This document shows positions 9,054 to 17,312 of a stretch of DNA of 64,000 nt, piece by piece. The stretch spans positions 278,307 to 342,306 of the forward strand of contig JAFEAP010000005.1 in the NCBI GenBank assembly GCA_018266355.1, in the 5' to 3' direction. The first letter of the stretch is position 1, and every line of letters starts with the position of its first letter. Origin of the DNA: Bdellovibrionales bacterium (GTDB lineage: Bacteria > Bdellovibrionota > UBA1018). The notes beneath the pieces are model-generated. The model saw only the letters and a program-made list of their open reading frames with translations, did no database searches and was not told the origin of the DNA. The position numbers and the translations under genes are program-made.

Positions 9054-9119
9054 ATGAAAAAGTTGAAGCAATTGATCCAGCAACTGCTGAAGGGCAGCGG
9101 CCGCATCGCCCTCGCCTAA
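9054..9119 (+). CDS. Possible 21-residue amphipathic peptide
   Basis: The ORF reads MKKLKQLIQQLLKG then SGRIALA and stops with TAA. The first 14 residues would form a strongly amphipathic basic helix, with Leu/Ile on one face and Lys/Gln on the other. There is no spaced SD: AAGG lies only one base before the ATG. If the weak promoter just upstream is real, the message would be leaderless. The peptide ends seven bases before the convergent phosphatase stop. It could be a small membrane or antimicrobial-like peptide, or a chance ORF. Confidence 0.35.
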   Translation: MKKLKQLIQQLLKGSGRIALA

Positions 9120-9125
9120 GTCTTT

Positions 9126-10274
9126 CTACGCGAGACGCAGGAGTTTCGCGTCCACGTCGAACACGAGCGACGTACAGTCCTGAGGCGGTAAGTCCTCCGG
9201 ATCGACCATTTTCTTCTTCACTCGAAAGACGAGCTCGTTCGTCAAGTCGGCGGAGTCCTTGTCCCGAAGCGGATCGAGGAGCGTCTTCGCCTCGACGAGA
9301 CCGCCGCACGCTTCGATGAATCCGTCGGAAAGCAGGACGATCCGGTCCTCCGGTTCGAGCACGACTTCCTTTTCCCCGAACTTCGTCGGGTCCGCGTTCG
9401 CGAGGCTGAGCGGATCGCCGTGAGCGGCGTGGATCTCGAACCCCTTCCCTTTGCGCGCGTGGAAGAAGGCGGTCTGTCCGAGGTGAAGGTAGCGGAACCG
9501 GAAATCCTTCCGATTCAGTATGCCGTAGAAGATCGCGAGGCGGTCCTTCTCCTTCAGCCCGAGCAGGAGTTCGTCGGCGATGAGCTTCACGGTTTCGGCG
9601 GCCGGTCGCGCTTCGTCGCGCGAGAGCTTCATCGTCATCCGCATCAGCGTCGAGAGGAACGCGCTCGAAAGGCCGTAACTCGAAGAGTCCGACATGAGGA
9701 TCGAGATCCGGGAGTTGTCCTTCGACTCGGCGAGGTCGAAATGATCGCCGCCCTTGAGACCGGCGAGGAACCGCGAACGGATCTGAAGTCCGCGGACGGC
9801 GGGGTACCGATTCGGCAGACGCGCCTTTTGGAGGCGTTCCGCGAGCTTCACGTCTTCGTCGAGGGCGGAGAGGAGTTCGTTGAAAGAACGATGAAGTTCT
9901 CCGACTTCGCTCCACATGCGGAGGTGCTCGTGCAGCCGGAACTTGCTTTCGAGTTCGGTGCGGCGGAACGGATAGACGACGAGGTCGTCGACGATCGAAG
10001 CGACTTCGGTGTCCCAGCCCCAGACTTCCGAATCGTCGGGCCAGATGAGGAAAACGCTGCGCCCGTGACGATCGATCGCTTTCAGCGTGCGTTCGAGATC
10101 GGTATGGCTCGCGTCGACGAAAAGGACGGAACCCCAGGCGTCGCCGCCCGCGTCGTGCGAAGCGCTCCAAGCGTAAGTCGCCGCCGAATCGCCGAGCGCC
10201 TTTTTCAGTGCGTCGATCCACCGCTTTTCCGTCGATACCGTGTCCGCTACCACCGTAATCCGCAGATCGTTCAT
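9126..10274 (-). CDS. SpoIIE/RsbU-type PPM serine phosphatase with receiver-like N-terminus
   Basis: 382 residues. Residues 1-115 resemble a CheY-like domain (RITVVADTVSTEKRWIDAL, then LFVDASH and FLIWPDDSEVWG) but lack a clear phospho-acceptor layout. A helical linker at about 120-155 leads to a PPM/SpoIIE phosphatase. There KGGDHFDL carries the metal Asp, SDSSSYGLSSAF replaces the usual DVxGHG, and LLSDGFIEA is the conserved third motif. It probably dephosphorylates a partner-switch protein, such as an anti-sigma antagonist, though none is in the window. The DSSSYG substitution may alter metal binding. A GAGGA site precedes the ATG. Confidence 0.8.
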   Translation of the reverse strand: MNDLRITVVADTVSTEKRWIDALKKALGDSAATYAWSASHDAGGDAWGSVLFVDASHTDLERTLKAIDRHGRSVFLIWPDDSEVWGWDTEVASIVDDLVVYPFRRTELESKFRLHEHLRMWSEVGELHRSFNELLSALDEDVKLAERLQKARLPNRYPAVRGLQIRSRFLAGLKGGDHFDLAESKDNSRISILMSDSSSYGLSSAFLSTLMRMTMKLSRDEARPAAETVKLIADELLLGLKEKDRLAIFYGILNRKDFRFRYLHLGQTAFFHARKGKGFEIHAAHGDPLSLANADPTKFGEKEVVLEPEDRIVLLSDGFIEACGGLVEAKTLLDPLRDKDSADLTNELVFRVKKKMVDPEDLPPQDCTSLVFDVDAKLLRLA

Positions 10275-10284
10275 TTCGTCCTCG

Positions 10285-11424
10285 TTAGAAGGCTTTGAAC
10301 AAAAACTGGAAGAGATACCGCATGTCGCGTTGGGGCGTCGTCCCGTCGCCGAGATCTTCGCTGAACCAGGCGAAATTCACTTCGGCGCGATCGGTCCGGA
10401 TGCCGAGACCGGCCGAGGGATAACCGCTGCCGAATCCGGCGCGGAGGAAGATCCGGTCCATCGCCGTAAACTCGAGACCGGTCGCGATGTGCTCGATCAT
10501 CCGGGTGTTCGAGGAATTCAGCCCGTCGCGATAGGCGAGCTGCGCCGAGAGCGACCACCCGCCGGAAATCTTCGTCACCGCGCCGATAGACGAATCGAGG
10601 GACATCTTCTCGTCCGGAATCGTTCCGCTCGACCCGCTTGCCGAGACGACCATCGGTTTGCCCGTGTAGTGAACGCCCGCGAAGTTGCGCGCGACGACGT
10701 TGATCGAAGGTTGATAGATGTACGGCAGAGTGAGCGCGAGCCCGAGGTTGTGCGAGAATCCGTGTCCTTCGGCGAGACCTTTCGTCCATCCGAGTCCGCT
10801 GTTCGAGGCGGCGGAAACGTCGCCCGACGCTTGGTTCACGTATTGGAGCACGTAACCGAGGCGGAGCACGCCCGACGCGAGCGGCAGGCCGAAGCCTGCG
10901 GCGGGAATGAATTGGTTGTTCACCCGGTAACGCGTGTTCGTCCCGTCGGTTTCCGCCATGAGGCGCGACTGGTAGAGGACGCCCATGCCGAATCCCCGGA
11001 ATCCGAACGCCGGCAAGAGCGCGTAACCGCCGCCCGGATTCGTGTTCGGGTGTTTCGCGAGGGTCGCCTGGTAGTCGTTCAGGTTCTGGAACTTGTAGAA
11101 GTCCGTGCCGAAGCTCCCCGAGAGCTTATCGTTCATCTGGATCTGGGCGTTCAGCGGTTCGAAGGTCACGCCGTTCACCTTGCCTAATCCGGCCGGGTTG
11201 TAGAAAAGCGAGTCGGCGATGGTGTCCGCGAATCCGATGTAGGCGTCGCCGAGAGCGGCTCCCCGACCGGAGACGTAACGGGAGCCCGGAATACGGTCGC
11301 CCCCGGAGGCGAGCACGGAGACCGGGAAGAGCGCGAGGACGAACGCCGCCAGGAGGGCGCCCATCCCGAGAGGAGGGCGTCCGGCGGATTCGAAGGCGGG
11401 AGTGGATTTCAGGGTCCGTTCCAT
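10285..11424 (-). CDS. Outer-membrane beta-barrel protein, FadL/PorV-like
   Basis: 379 residues. I start at 11424 because GAGGAGGAAGGA lies before it; the in-frame ATG at 11445 contains that SD and would be wrong. A signal peptide (ALLAAFVLALFPVSVLA) is followed by SRYVSGRGAALGDAYIGFAD and SLFYNPAGLGKV. These blocks are typical of FadL/PorV/UPF0164-type barrels with an N-terminal hatch. The chain ends LFQFLFKAF with the aromatic residue required by the Bam machine. Likely a hydrophobic-substrate transporter or secretion-associated barrel. It lies ten bases upstream of the PPM phosphatase gene on the same strand, so the two are probably co-transcribed. Confidence 0.75.
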   Translation of the reverse strand: MERTLKSTPAFESAGRPPLGMGALLAAFVLALFPVSVLASGGDRIPGSRYVSGRGAALGDAYIGFADTIADSLFYNPAGLGKVNGVTFEPLNAQIQMNDKLSGSFGTDFYKFQNLNDYQATLAKHPNTNPGGGYALLPAFGFRGFGMGVLYQSRLMAETDGTNTRYRVNNQFIPAAGFGLPLASGVLRLGYVLQYVNQASGDVSAASNSGLGWTKGLAEGHGFSHNLGLALTLPYIYQPSINVVARNFAGVHYTGKPMVVSASGSSGTIPDEKMSLDSSIGAVTKISGGWSLSAQLAYRDGLNSSNTRMIEHIATGLEFTAMDRIFLRAGFGSGYPSAGLGIRTDRAEVNFAWFSEDLGDGTTPQRDMRYLFQFLFKAF

Positions 11425-11559
11425 TGGTGCTTCCTTCCTCCTCATCCTACGGTTCGGCGTACGGCGGCTCGGAAATGACGGGGAGATATTGCCGAGTCCG
11501 GCCGCTCGCCAGTTCCTTGACGCTTAAAAACTTTCTCGTCCCGACCGAAGAGTAAGGGA

Positions 11560-12207
11560 ATGGCTTGGAATGATATTCCAGACTGGGCTGAAAAAGTGAT
11601 GCTGAGCCTGCTGGCCGCGCTGAAAGAGCGCGACCCGTACACCTACGGCCATTGCCGGCGGGTGGCGCGAAACGCGTCCCAGCTCGCGAAAGCGGCCGGC
11701 CTAAACGCCTACGAACAAAAGGTCATCGAGTACGCGAGCATCTTCCACGATCTCGGAAAGATCGCGATCCCCGACTCGATCCTCTTGAAGCCCGGACGCC
11801 TCACCGCCGAAGAACAGGCCGTAATCCGCGTGCATCCGATCAAAAGCGCCGAGATCCTCCAACCGCTCTCGCTCATCCCCTTCTTCAAGGACATCCTCCC
11901 CGGCGTGCGCCACCACCACGAGCGCCTCGACGGAAAAGGTTATCCCGACCGGATCGCCGGCGACGCGATCCCGATGTCCGCGCGCGTGATCCTCATCGCC
12001 GACACCTTCGACGCGATGACGACGACCCGGCCCTACCGCCGAGGACTTCCGAACGAGATGGCCTACAAGGAACTGAAGCAGTTCGCCGGACGCCAGTTCG
12101 ACGCCGCCCTCGTGAAGACGTTCTGCGAAGCGCATCGCACCTGGGGCGAGTACGAAGAAGAAATCACCGAAGAGTTCGTCTCGACGAATTTCAAACGCGC
12201 GGCCTGA
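11560..12207 (+). CDS. HD-GYP domain phosphodiesterase
   Basis: 215 residues, essentially a stand-alone HD-GYP domain with no receiver or sensor. Metal and signature residues are H31, HD at 63-64 (IFHDLGK), H92 (VHP), HHHER near 118-122 with LDGKGYPD, and D149-region ADTFDAM. The GYP triplet is intact, so hydrolysis of cyclic di-GMP is expected in the cytosol. AAGGG lies directly before the ATG, too close for a normal SD. ATG at residue 14 is an alternative but would trim the first helix. It stands alone between two minus-strand genes. Confidence 0.87.
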   Translation: MAWNDIPDWAEKVMLSLLAALKERDPYTYGHCRRVARNASQLAKAAGLNAYEQKVIEYASIFHDLGKIAIPDSILLKPGRLTAEEQAVIRVHPIKSAEILQPLSLIPFFKDILPGVRHHHERLDGKGYPDRIAGDAIPMSARVILIADTFDAMTTTRPYRRGLPNEMAYKELKQFAGRQFDAALVKTFCEAHRTWGEYEEEITEEFVSTNFKRAA

Positions 12208-12217
12208 TCGGCGCGAT

Positions 12218-12742
12218 TTACGGCGAGGCCGGAGTCGTCTTCGCGGCGAGCGCGGCGCAATCGAGCATTTCGCCCGACTTCAAGAGCTTGCGGAACTTCG
12301 CGCGCAAATTCGGCGGCGTGATCCGGACGGGCCCGATCGTCTCGTTCGCGTTCACGTACCGGTAGCCGTTGTACGGCGATTTCGGATCGATCTTGTAGAT
12401 GCGGAGCCCGAGGTTCTGGGTAAGGAAGTCGTCGGCGTAATCGACCTCGACCGCGACACGCGCCGCTTCGCCGGCTTCCTTCAAGATCTCGTTCTCGCGG
12501 GACGCGGGAAGGTCTTCCCCGGGCGCATAGAACGCGACGTACTTCGCGTGGTAACCCCGCTTCGCGAGCTGCTCGAGCACGAAGGCCCGGACGCCCTTCA
12601 ACCGCGCCGGGTCGGCCTGACCGCCGTCCGCGCGAAGATTGATCGAAACGCGTTCGCACATCGGAACCGGTTCGTCTGCGCGCGCGCTCGAGCCGAAGAC
12701 GGCGAGGAGGACGAGCGACGGTAGGACGAGGGACTGGGGCAT
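12218..12742 (-). CDS. Periplasmic protein of unknown function
   Basis: 174 residues from the ATG at 12742, which has AAAGGAA upstream; an in-frame extension to 12811 has no support. Signal peptide MPQSLVLPSLVLLAVFGSSARA. The mature part has one early Cys (CERVSINLR) and one near the C-terminus (LDCAAL), probably bridged, and a mixed alpha/beta body (FVLEQLAKRGYHAKYVAF). I recognise no family. It is convergent with the HD-GYP gene. Confidence 0.65.
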   Translation of the reverse strand: MPQSLVLPSLVLLAVFGSSARADEPVPMCERVSINLRADGGQADPARLKGVRAFVLEQLAKRGYHAKYVAFYAPGEDLPASRENEILKEAGEAARVAVEVDYADDFLTQNLGLRIYKIDPKSPYNGYRYVNANETIGPVRITPPNLRAKFRKLLKSGEMLDCAALAAKTTPASP

Positions 12743-12847
12743 CGGAAGTTCCTTTGCACGGAGGGTTGCTAAACCGTTCACGAATGTCGTCCTTATAACG
12801 CATCGCGTCATTTATCGCAAACGGTAATTTCCCGGCCGAAAAAGGCT

Positions 12848-13525
12848 CTATTCCTCGTACTTATAGCCGACACCGTAGATCGAGATGATGTGCTTCGTGA
12901 GCGCCGGGATCTTCTTCCGAAGGGCGCGGATGTGCACGTCGATCGTTCGGTCGTTGGTGCCCTCGGCCCCTTCCTTCCAAACCTCTTTCAAGATGGCGTC
13001 GCGCGAGACGACGTTCCCGAACTGGCTGGCGAGGAACCGGAGGATGTCGAATTCGGTGAGCGTGAGGTGCGCGCGTTTCCCCGCGTACGAAACCTCGCGG
13101 GTGTTCGGCTCGATCCGGAGATCGCCGATCTCGATCGGCGCGACCTCGACGGCGGCGGCCTTGCGGAGCCGCGCCTGGATCCGCGCCTCGAGTTCGCGGA
13201 AATCGAAAGGTTTCGGGAGGTAATCGTCGGCGCCGACGCTGAGTCCCTTCGTCACGTCGGCCTGGCTGTTCTTCACCGAGAAAAGGATGAGCGGTACGCG
13301 CTTCGTCTTTTCGTCCTGCTTCATCAGCGAGCAGGCGTCGAGGCCCGAGAGGATCGGCAGCACGACGTCGAGCAGGATGAGGTCCGGCTGCTTATTGCGC
13401 GCGAAATCGATTCCGATCACCGCGTTCTCGGCGGGAAGGATCTCGTAATCCTTGGAGAGCATCGTCTCCAGGAACTTCCGGGTCTCGAGGTGATCTTCGA
13501 TGAGGAGGATGCGCGCTTTCTTCAT
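12848..13525 (-). CDS. OmpR-family response regulator
   Basis: 225 residues. The receiver domain (1-118) has the acidic pair ED at 10-11, phospho-acceptor D53 (LLDVVLP), S83 and K105 (PKPF). The C-terminal winged helix (about 130-225) carries the family sequence HLTLTEFDILRFLA and DVHIRALRKKI, so it is a DNA-binding regulator. No histidine kinase lies beside it. A Hanks-type kinase is encoded just upstream on the same strand, about 90 bp away, so any link between them is inference. Confidence 0.9.
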   Translation of the reverse strand: MKKARILLIEDHLETRKFLETMLSKDYEILPAENAVIGIDFARNKQPDLILLDVVLPILSGLDACSLMKQDEKTKRVPLILFSVKNSQADVTKGLSVGADDYLPKPFDFRELEARIQARLRKAAAVEVAPIEIGDLRIEPNTREVSYAGKRAHLTLTEFDILRFLASQFGNVVSRDAILKEVWKEGAEGTNDRTIDVHIRALRKKIPALTKHIISIYGVGYKYEE

Positions 13526-13614
13526 TGTTTACTCTGTAAAGAAAAGCTAACACGCGCTCCGAAGCGTGCAAAGCGGCGGATTTCGCCTAAGTCAAACCGA
13601 TGACGCACGCGCGG

Positions 13615-15645
13615 TCAGTGCTTCCGCTGGTGCAGGTTCGATTGGACCTGCTTGGTGCGGTTCTTCTCGCTCTCCACTTCGACCACGTCTTCGTAGTCGA
13701 TCGTCGAGTTGTAGAAGTAAAGTTTCAGCTTCCCGACCGGGACCGGGAGCATTTCGAACGGCGCGAACTGCTGGGCCCAGAACTGGCCATTCACGAAGAT
13801 CTTCACCTCCGCGCTCGGCGTCGAGCGGACGGTGAGGAAACCGCGGTTATCGAGCGGGACGGTCGCGTTCTGGACGCGCTCCGGATCGAGGCTGATCTCC
13901 TTCACGTACTCCCCCGTCGCTTCGAGGGAACGCGAGTCGATCTTGAATTCGCTCTGGAACGTCTTGAAACCCGCGCGTTGGACGGAAAGATTGATGAGCG
14001 TATCCGTGCGGACGTCGATCGGTTTCGACGGATCCGGGACGAACAGGCCGTTCACCGAGACCTTCACTTCCGCGGCGTCCGGATAGATGTTCAAGCGCAG
14101 CTTCGCGGGACGGGACGCCGGCGGCGGGGTATCCACGTCGAGCGTCGGCACGGGCTTCGGATCGGTGTTCCCCGCCGGATCCCGCGCGATCATGCGCCAC
14201 CCGAAAGCCTTCGAAACGAACGGAACTTCGAACATCTGGGTCTTCGGTCCGGCCCACGACGCGAGCACGACGGCCGCACAAGCCGCCGCGATACCTCGGA
14301 ATCCGAAACCGGAGGAACTTTCCGGCGGGTAATAGCCGCCCGTGCGTCCGAGCGCGGTGTTCGTCTTCGGGAAAGAGTTCGTTCCGGCGTGAACCGCCGA
14401 TCCCGGAGTCGGGATCGCCACGCGCGTCGCGCGTTCCGTCGCCGATCCCGCGGACGCCGGCCGCGGAGGCAGCGGACGCGCCGGACGTTCCATCATGAGC
14501 GGAGGCTGGTTCTTCGCCTCGTCGTCGACCTTCAGCTCCATCGGTGCCTTCGGCATGCCGACCGCCGGACGCGCGACGAAAGTCGTGGTCTCCTCGCGCT
14601 TCCCGCTCGTCTCGCCGGTGCCGGCGTTGATTTCCGGGACTTCGTTCAGGAGCAGCTGCTCGACGCGTTCGTTCAGGCGCTGGATTTTCTTCCGGTCTTC
14701 GACGATCTCGCGCTGGAAGAGCTCCTTCGCGACGTGGGAAAGATCGCTCGAAGCGAAATCGGGTGCGTAAGAGTTCAGGAAACGGCGGAGCGTCCGCTGG
14801 AGTTCTTCGCCGGTATGGTAGCGCTTTTCCGGCGTCTTCGCGAGGAGCTTCATGACGATCGCGTCGAGCTCCTTCGGCACGTTCGGGTTCAGCTCCGACG
14901 GCGGGCGCACGGTCGACGTACAGCTCTCGATCATCTTCAGGACGGCGAGGTCGTTGTCCCCGGCGAAGAGCTTTTTCCCGACGAGGAGTTCCCAGAAAAC
15001 GGTCCCGAGCGCGAAAAGGTCGGTGCGGCCGTCGAGCGTTTCGCCGGAGATCTGCTCCGGGGCGAGGTAGCTCGGTTTGCCTTTGATGACGCCCGCGCGC
15101 GTGTGCTCGCTGTTCGTCGTCGCCTTCGCGATGCCGAAGTCGATGATTTTCACCGAGCCTTCGTACGAGATGAGGATGTTCTGCGGGCTGATGTCCCGGT
15201 GGACGACGTTCAGGGCGTCACCGCTGATTTTATCTTTGTAAGTGTGCGCGTAGTGCAGGCCGGCGGCGGCCTGCTCGATGATGTGCGCGGCGAGCTCGAC
15301 CGGAAACGTCTGGCCGAGTTCGCGGAACCGATTCAGGAGCTGGCGGAGGTTTTTCCCGTCGACGAGCTCCATGGTGATGAACGGTTGGGCTTGCTCCTCG
15401 CCGAAGTCGTAGACCTGCACGATGTTCTGGTGGTTGAACCCCATCGTGACCTTGATCTCGGACTTGAACATCTGGAGAAACTCGTTGTTCCCGCCGAAGC
15501 CCGCCTGGATCCGCTTCACGACGACGAGTCGCCCCGCGCCGTCCTTCGCCGCGAGGCGCGCACGGTAAATCTCGGCCATCCCCCCCTGCGCGATCAAATC
15601 GAGCAGGAAGTAGCGGCCAAATTTTTTGAGGACCTCAGACGACAT
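13615..15645 (-). CDS. Hanks-type Ser/Thr protein kinase with TM segment and PEGA domains
   Basis: 676 residues. The N-terminal kinase domain (about 10-290) is complete: Gly loop AQGGMAEIY, K44, E63, catalytic HRDISPQN at 149-156 and DFG at 169-171, with an activation loop leading to GKPSYLAPEQ. A Pro/Thr-rich juxtamembrane linker follows, then one membrane span near 435-455 (GIAAACAAVVLASWAG). The last 180 residues hold two PEGA-like beta domains (AEVKVSVNGLFVPDPSKP; AEVKIFVNGQFWAQQFAPF), probably periplasmic. PEGA domains are thought to bind surface or wall components, so this is a candidate envelope sensor signalling to cytosolic proteins. Confidence 0.9.
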   Translation of the reverse strand: MSSEVLKKFGRYFLLDLIAQGGMAEIYRARLAAKDGAGRLVVVKRIQAGFGGNNEFLQMFKSEIKVTMGFNHQNIVQVYDFGEEQAQPFITMELVDGKNLRQLLNRFRELGQTFPVELAAHIIEQAAAGLHYAHTYKDKISGDALNVVHRDISPQNILISYEGSVKIIDFGIAKATTNSEHTRAGVIKGKPSYLAPEQISGETLDGRTDLFALGTVFWELLVGKKLFAGDNDLAVLKMIESCTSTVRPPSELNPNVPKELDAIVMKLLAKTPEKRYHTGEELQRTLRRFLNSYAPDFASSDLSHVAKELFQREIVEDRKKIQRLNERVEQLLLNEVPEINAGTGETSGKREETTTFVARPAVGMPKAPMELKVDDEAKNQPPLMMERPARPLPPRPASAGSATERATRVAIPTPGSAVHAGTNSFPKTNTALGRTGGYYPPESSSGFGFRGIAAACAAVVLASWAGPKTQMFEVPFVSKAFGWRMIARDPAGNTDPKPVPTLDVDTPPPASRPAKLRLNIYPDAAEVKVSVNGLFVPDPSKPIDVRTDTLINLSVQRAGFKTFQSEFKIDSRSLEATGEYVKEISLDPERVQNATVPLDNRGFLTVRSTPSAEVKIFVNGQFWAQQFAPFEMLPVPVGKLKLYFYNSTIDYEDVVEVESEKNRTKQVQSNLHQRKH

Positions 15646-15766
15646 ATCCCCTCGTCACGCAAAACGGTTCGGGACAAGAACTCTAAGAGTACATCGGCGT
15701 CCGATCCGGAAAAATGAAGGGAATTTGCCCGGCCCCGGGAAAGAAAATCGCCGCGATTTCCGTGGT

Positions 15767-17254
15767 TTATTTCGCGGGAGCCCGTAATTTCAGCGATTCC
15801 AGGAGCTTCGGGATGAATCCGCCGAAGCCGCCGTTCGAGAGTACCGCCACGAGATCTCCCGAACGCGCCGCCGCCGTCACGTGCTTGACGCCTTCGTCGA
15901 CTTCCCTGAACCATTCGGCGGCGTGGCCGTCCCGTTTCAAATCGTCGACGAGCTGCTCGCTCGAGAACTGGTCCTCGGGGTTGATCTTCGACTGGTCGTA
16001 CGGCGCGGCGATAAAACACGCGTCGGCTTCGCCGAAGGCCTGGCCGTATTCCTTCTGGAACACCTTCCGGCGCGAGGTCGCGCTCCGCGGTTCGAAAACG
16101 GAGACGAGTCGGCGGCCCGGATACTTCGAACGGAGCGCGCGCAGGGTTTCCCGCACCGCCGTCGGATGGTGCGCGAAATCGTCGATGACGAGTACGCCGC
16201 CGACTTCTCCCCGCTCCTCCTGCCTCCGTTTCACGCCCTTGAACGCCGCGAGGCCCGCTTCGACCTCCGCGTGCGTGAGTCCGAGCTCCCGAGCCTCGAT
16301 CCACGTCGCGAGCGCGTTCAACACGTTATGGTTTCCCGGAATCGCGAGCCGGAGGGACCCCATCGGCTTTCCGTCGTCGAGAATCGTGAAATGCGTCCAC
16401 CCGTCGGCGTCGACGCGGACATCCTTCGGAGTGAATCGAGCACCCGGCGTCCCCGCCGATCCGTAGGTAAGCACCGCGATCTTCCGCGATTCGGCGTCGC
16501 GCGCGAGCTCGCGCACGGAATCGTAGTCGACGCATGCGATGAGGCGCCCGCCCGGTCGGATCCGGGTGATCAACCCCGAAAAGGCCCGTTTTACCGCGGA
16601 AAAATCGGCATAAATGTCGGCGTGATCGAACTCGACCGAGGTGAGGATCGCGTCGTCGGGGAGATAGTGGTTGAACTTCGGCACCTTGTCCCAAAACGCG
16701 GTATCGTACTCGTCGCCTTCGAGGACGAAGAGTCGTCCCTTCTCGATCGAGGAAACCTGGAAGCTGTTCGGGAGGTTGTGTGAGACGCCTCCGATGAAGT
16801 AGCTCGGATCCCGCCCCGCGTGAGCGAGAGTGAACGCGAGCAGACTCGAGGTGGTCGTCTTCCCGTGGGTGCCCGCGACGACGAGGTTCCGCGTCTGGAC
16901 GAGCATGAGTTTTTCCATCGCCTCCGGAAGCGAGGTGTAGGCGTAGCCGCCCTCGAGCGCGGCCTGGGCCTCGGCGTTCGTCCGGCTGATCACGTTTCCG
17001 ATCACGACGAGGTCGGGACGCGCCGGAAGCCCCGTGAGGTTCGACGCCTGGTATCCGGAAAAGAGCGTGACGCCGGCGTTTCGAAGCACGTCGCTCATCG
17101 GCGGATAGACGTTCTGGTCGCTACCGGTGACTTCGATTCCCCGTCGCTTCAGGAAGGCCGCAAAAGCGCCCATGAGGGTGCCGCAGACGCCGATGATGTG
17201 GACTCGGCGGAGTTCGGAGAAGGCGGGAAGCGAGACGGTCGGAGCGGAGGACAT
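15767..17254 (-). CDS. mpl: UDP-N-acetylmuramate:L-Ala-gamma-D-Glu-meso-DAP ligase (Mpl)
   Basis: About 495 residues. A Mur ligase paralogue that attaches recycled murein tripeptide to UDP-MurNAc in the cytosol. The Rossmann start is RRVHIIGVCGTLMGAFA, the P-loop is VVAGTHGKTTTSSLLA, and VFVLEGDEYDTAFWD is the Mpl-specific substrate block. IDDFAHHPTAV is the Mur C-domain motif. Mpl is told from MurC by GTLMG and EYDTAFWD. An in-frame TTG at 17290 is open but unsupported. At 17254 an SD-like GGAGG abuts the ATG, so start certainty is moderate. The next gene downstream on this strand is the kinase. Confidence 0.9.
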   Translation of the reverse strand: MSSAPTVSLPAFSELRRVHIIGVCGTLMGAFAAFLKRRGIEVTGSDQNVYPPMSDVLRNAGVTLFSGYQASNLTGLPARPDLVVIGNVISRTNAEAQAALEGGYAYTSLPEAMEKLMLVQTRNLVVAGTHGKTTTSSLLAFTLAHAGRDPSYFIGGVSHNLPNSFQVSSIEKGRLFVLEGDEYDTAFWDKVPKFNHYLPDDAILTSVEFDHADIYADFSAVKRAFSGLITRIRPGGRLIACVDYDSVRELARDAESRKIAVLTYGSAGTPGARFTPKDVRVDADGWTHFTILDDGKPMGSLRLAIPGNHNVLNALATWIEARELGLTHAEVEAGLAAFKGVKRRQEERGEVGGVLVIDDFAHHPTAVRETLRALRSKYPGRRLVSVFEPRSATSRRKVFQKEYGQAFGEADACFIAAPYDQSKINPEDQFSSEQLVDDLKRDGHAAEWFREVDEGVKHVTAAARSGDLVAVLSNGGFGGFIPKLLESLKLRAPAK

Positions 17255-17312
17255 CCTCCGATTGTCGCGCGCAAGCCGCGAAATGGTCAATCGGAGAGCG
17301 CAGACGCCGCGA

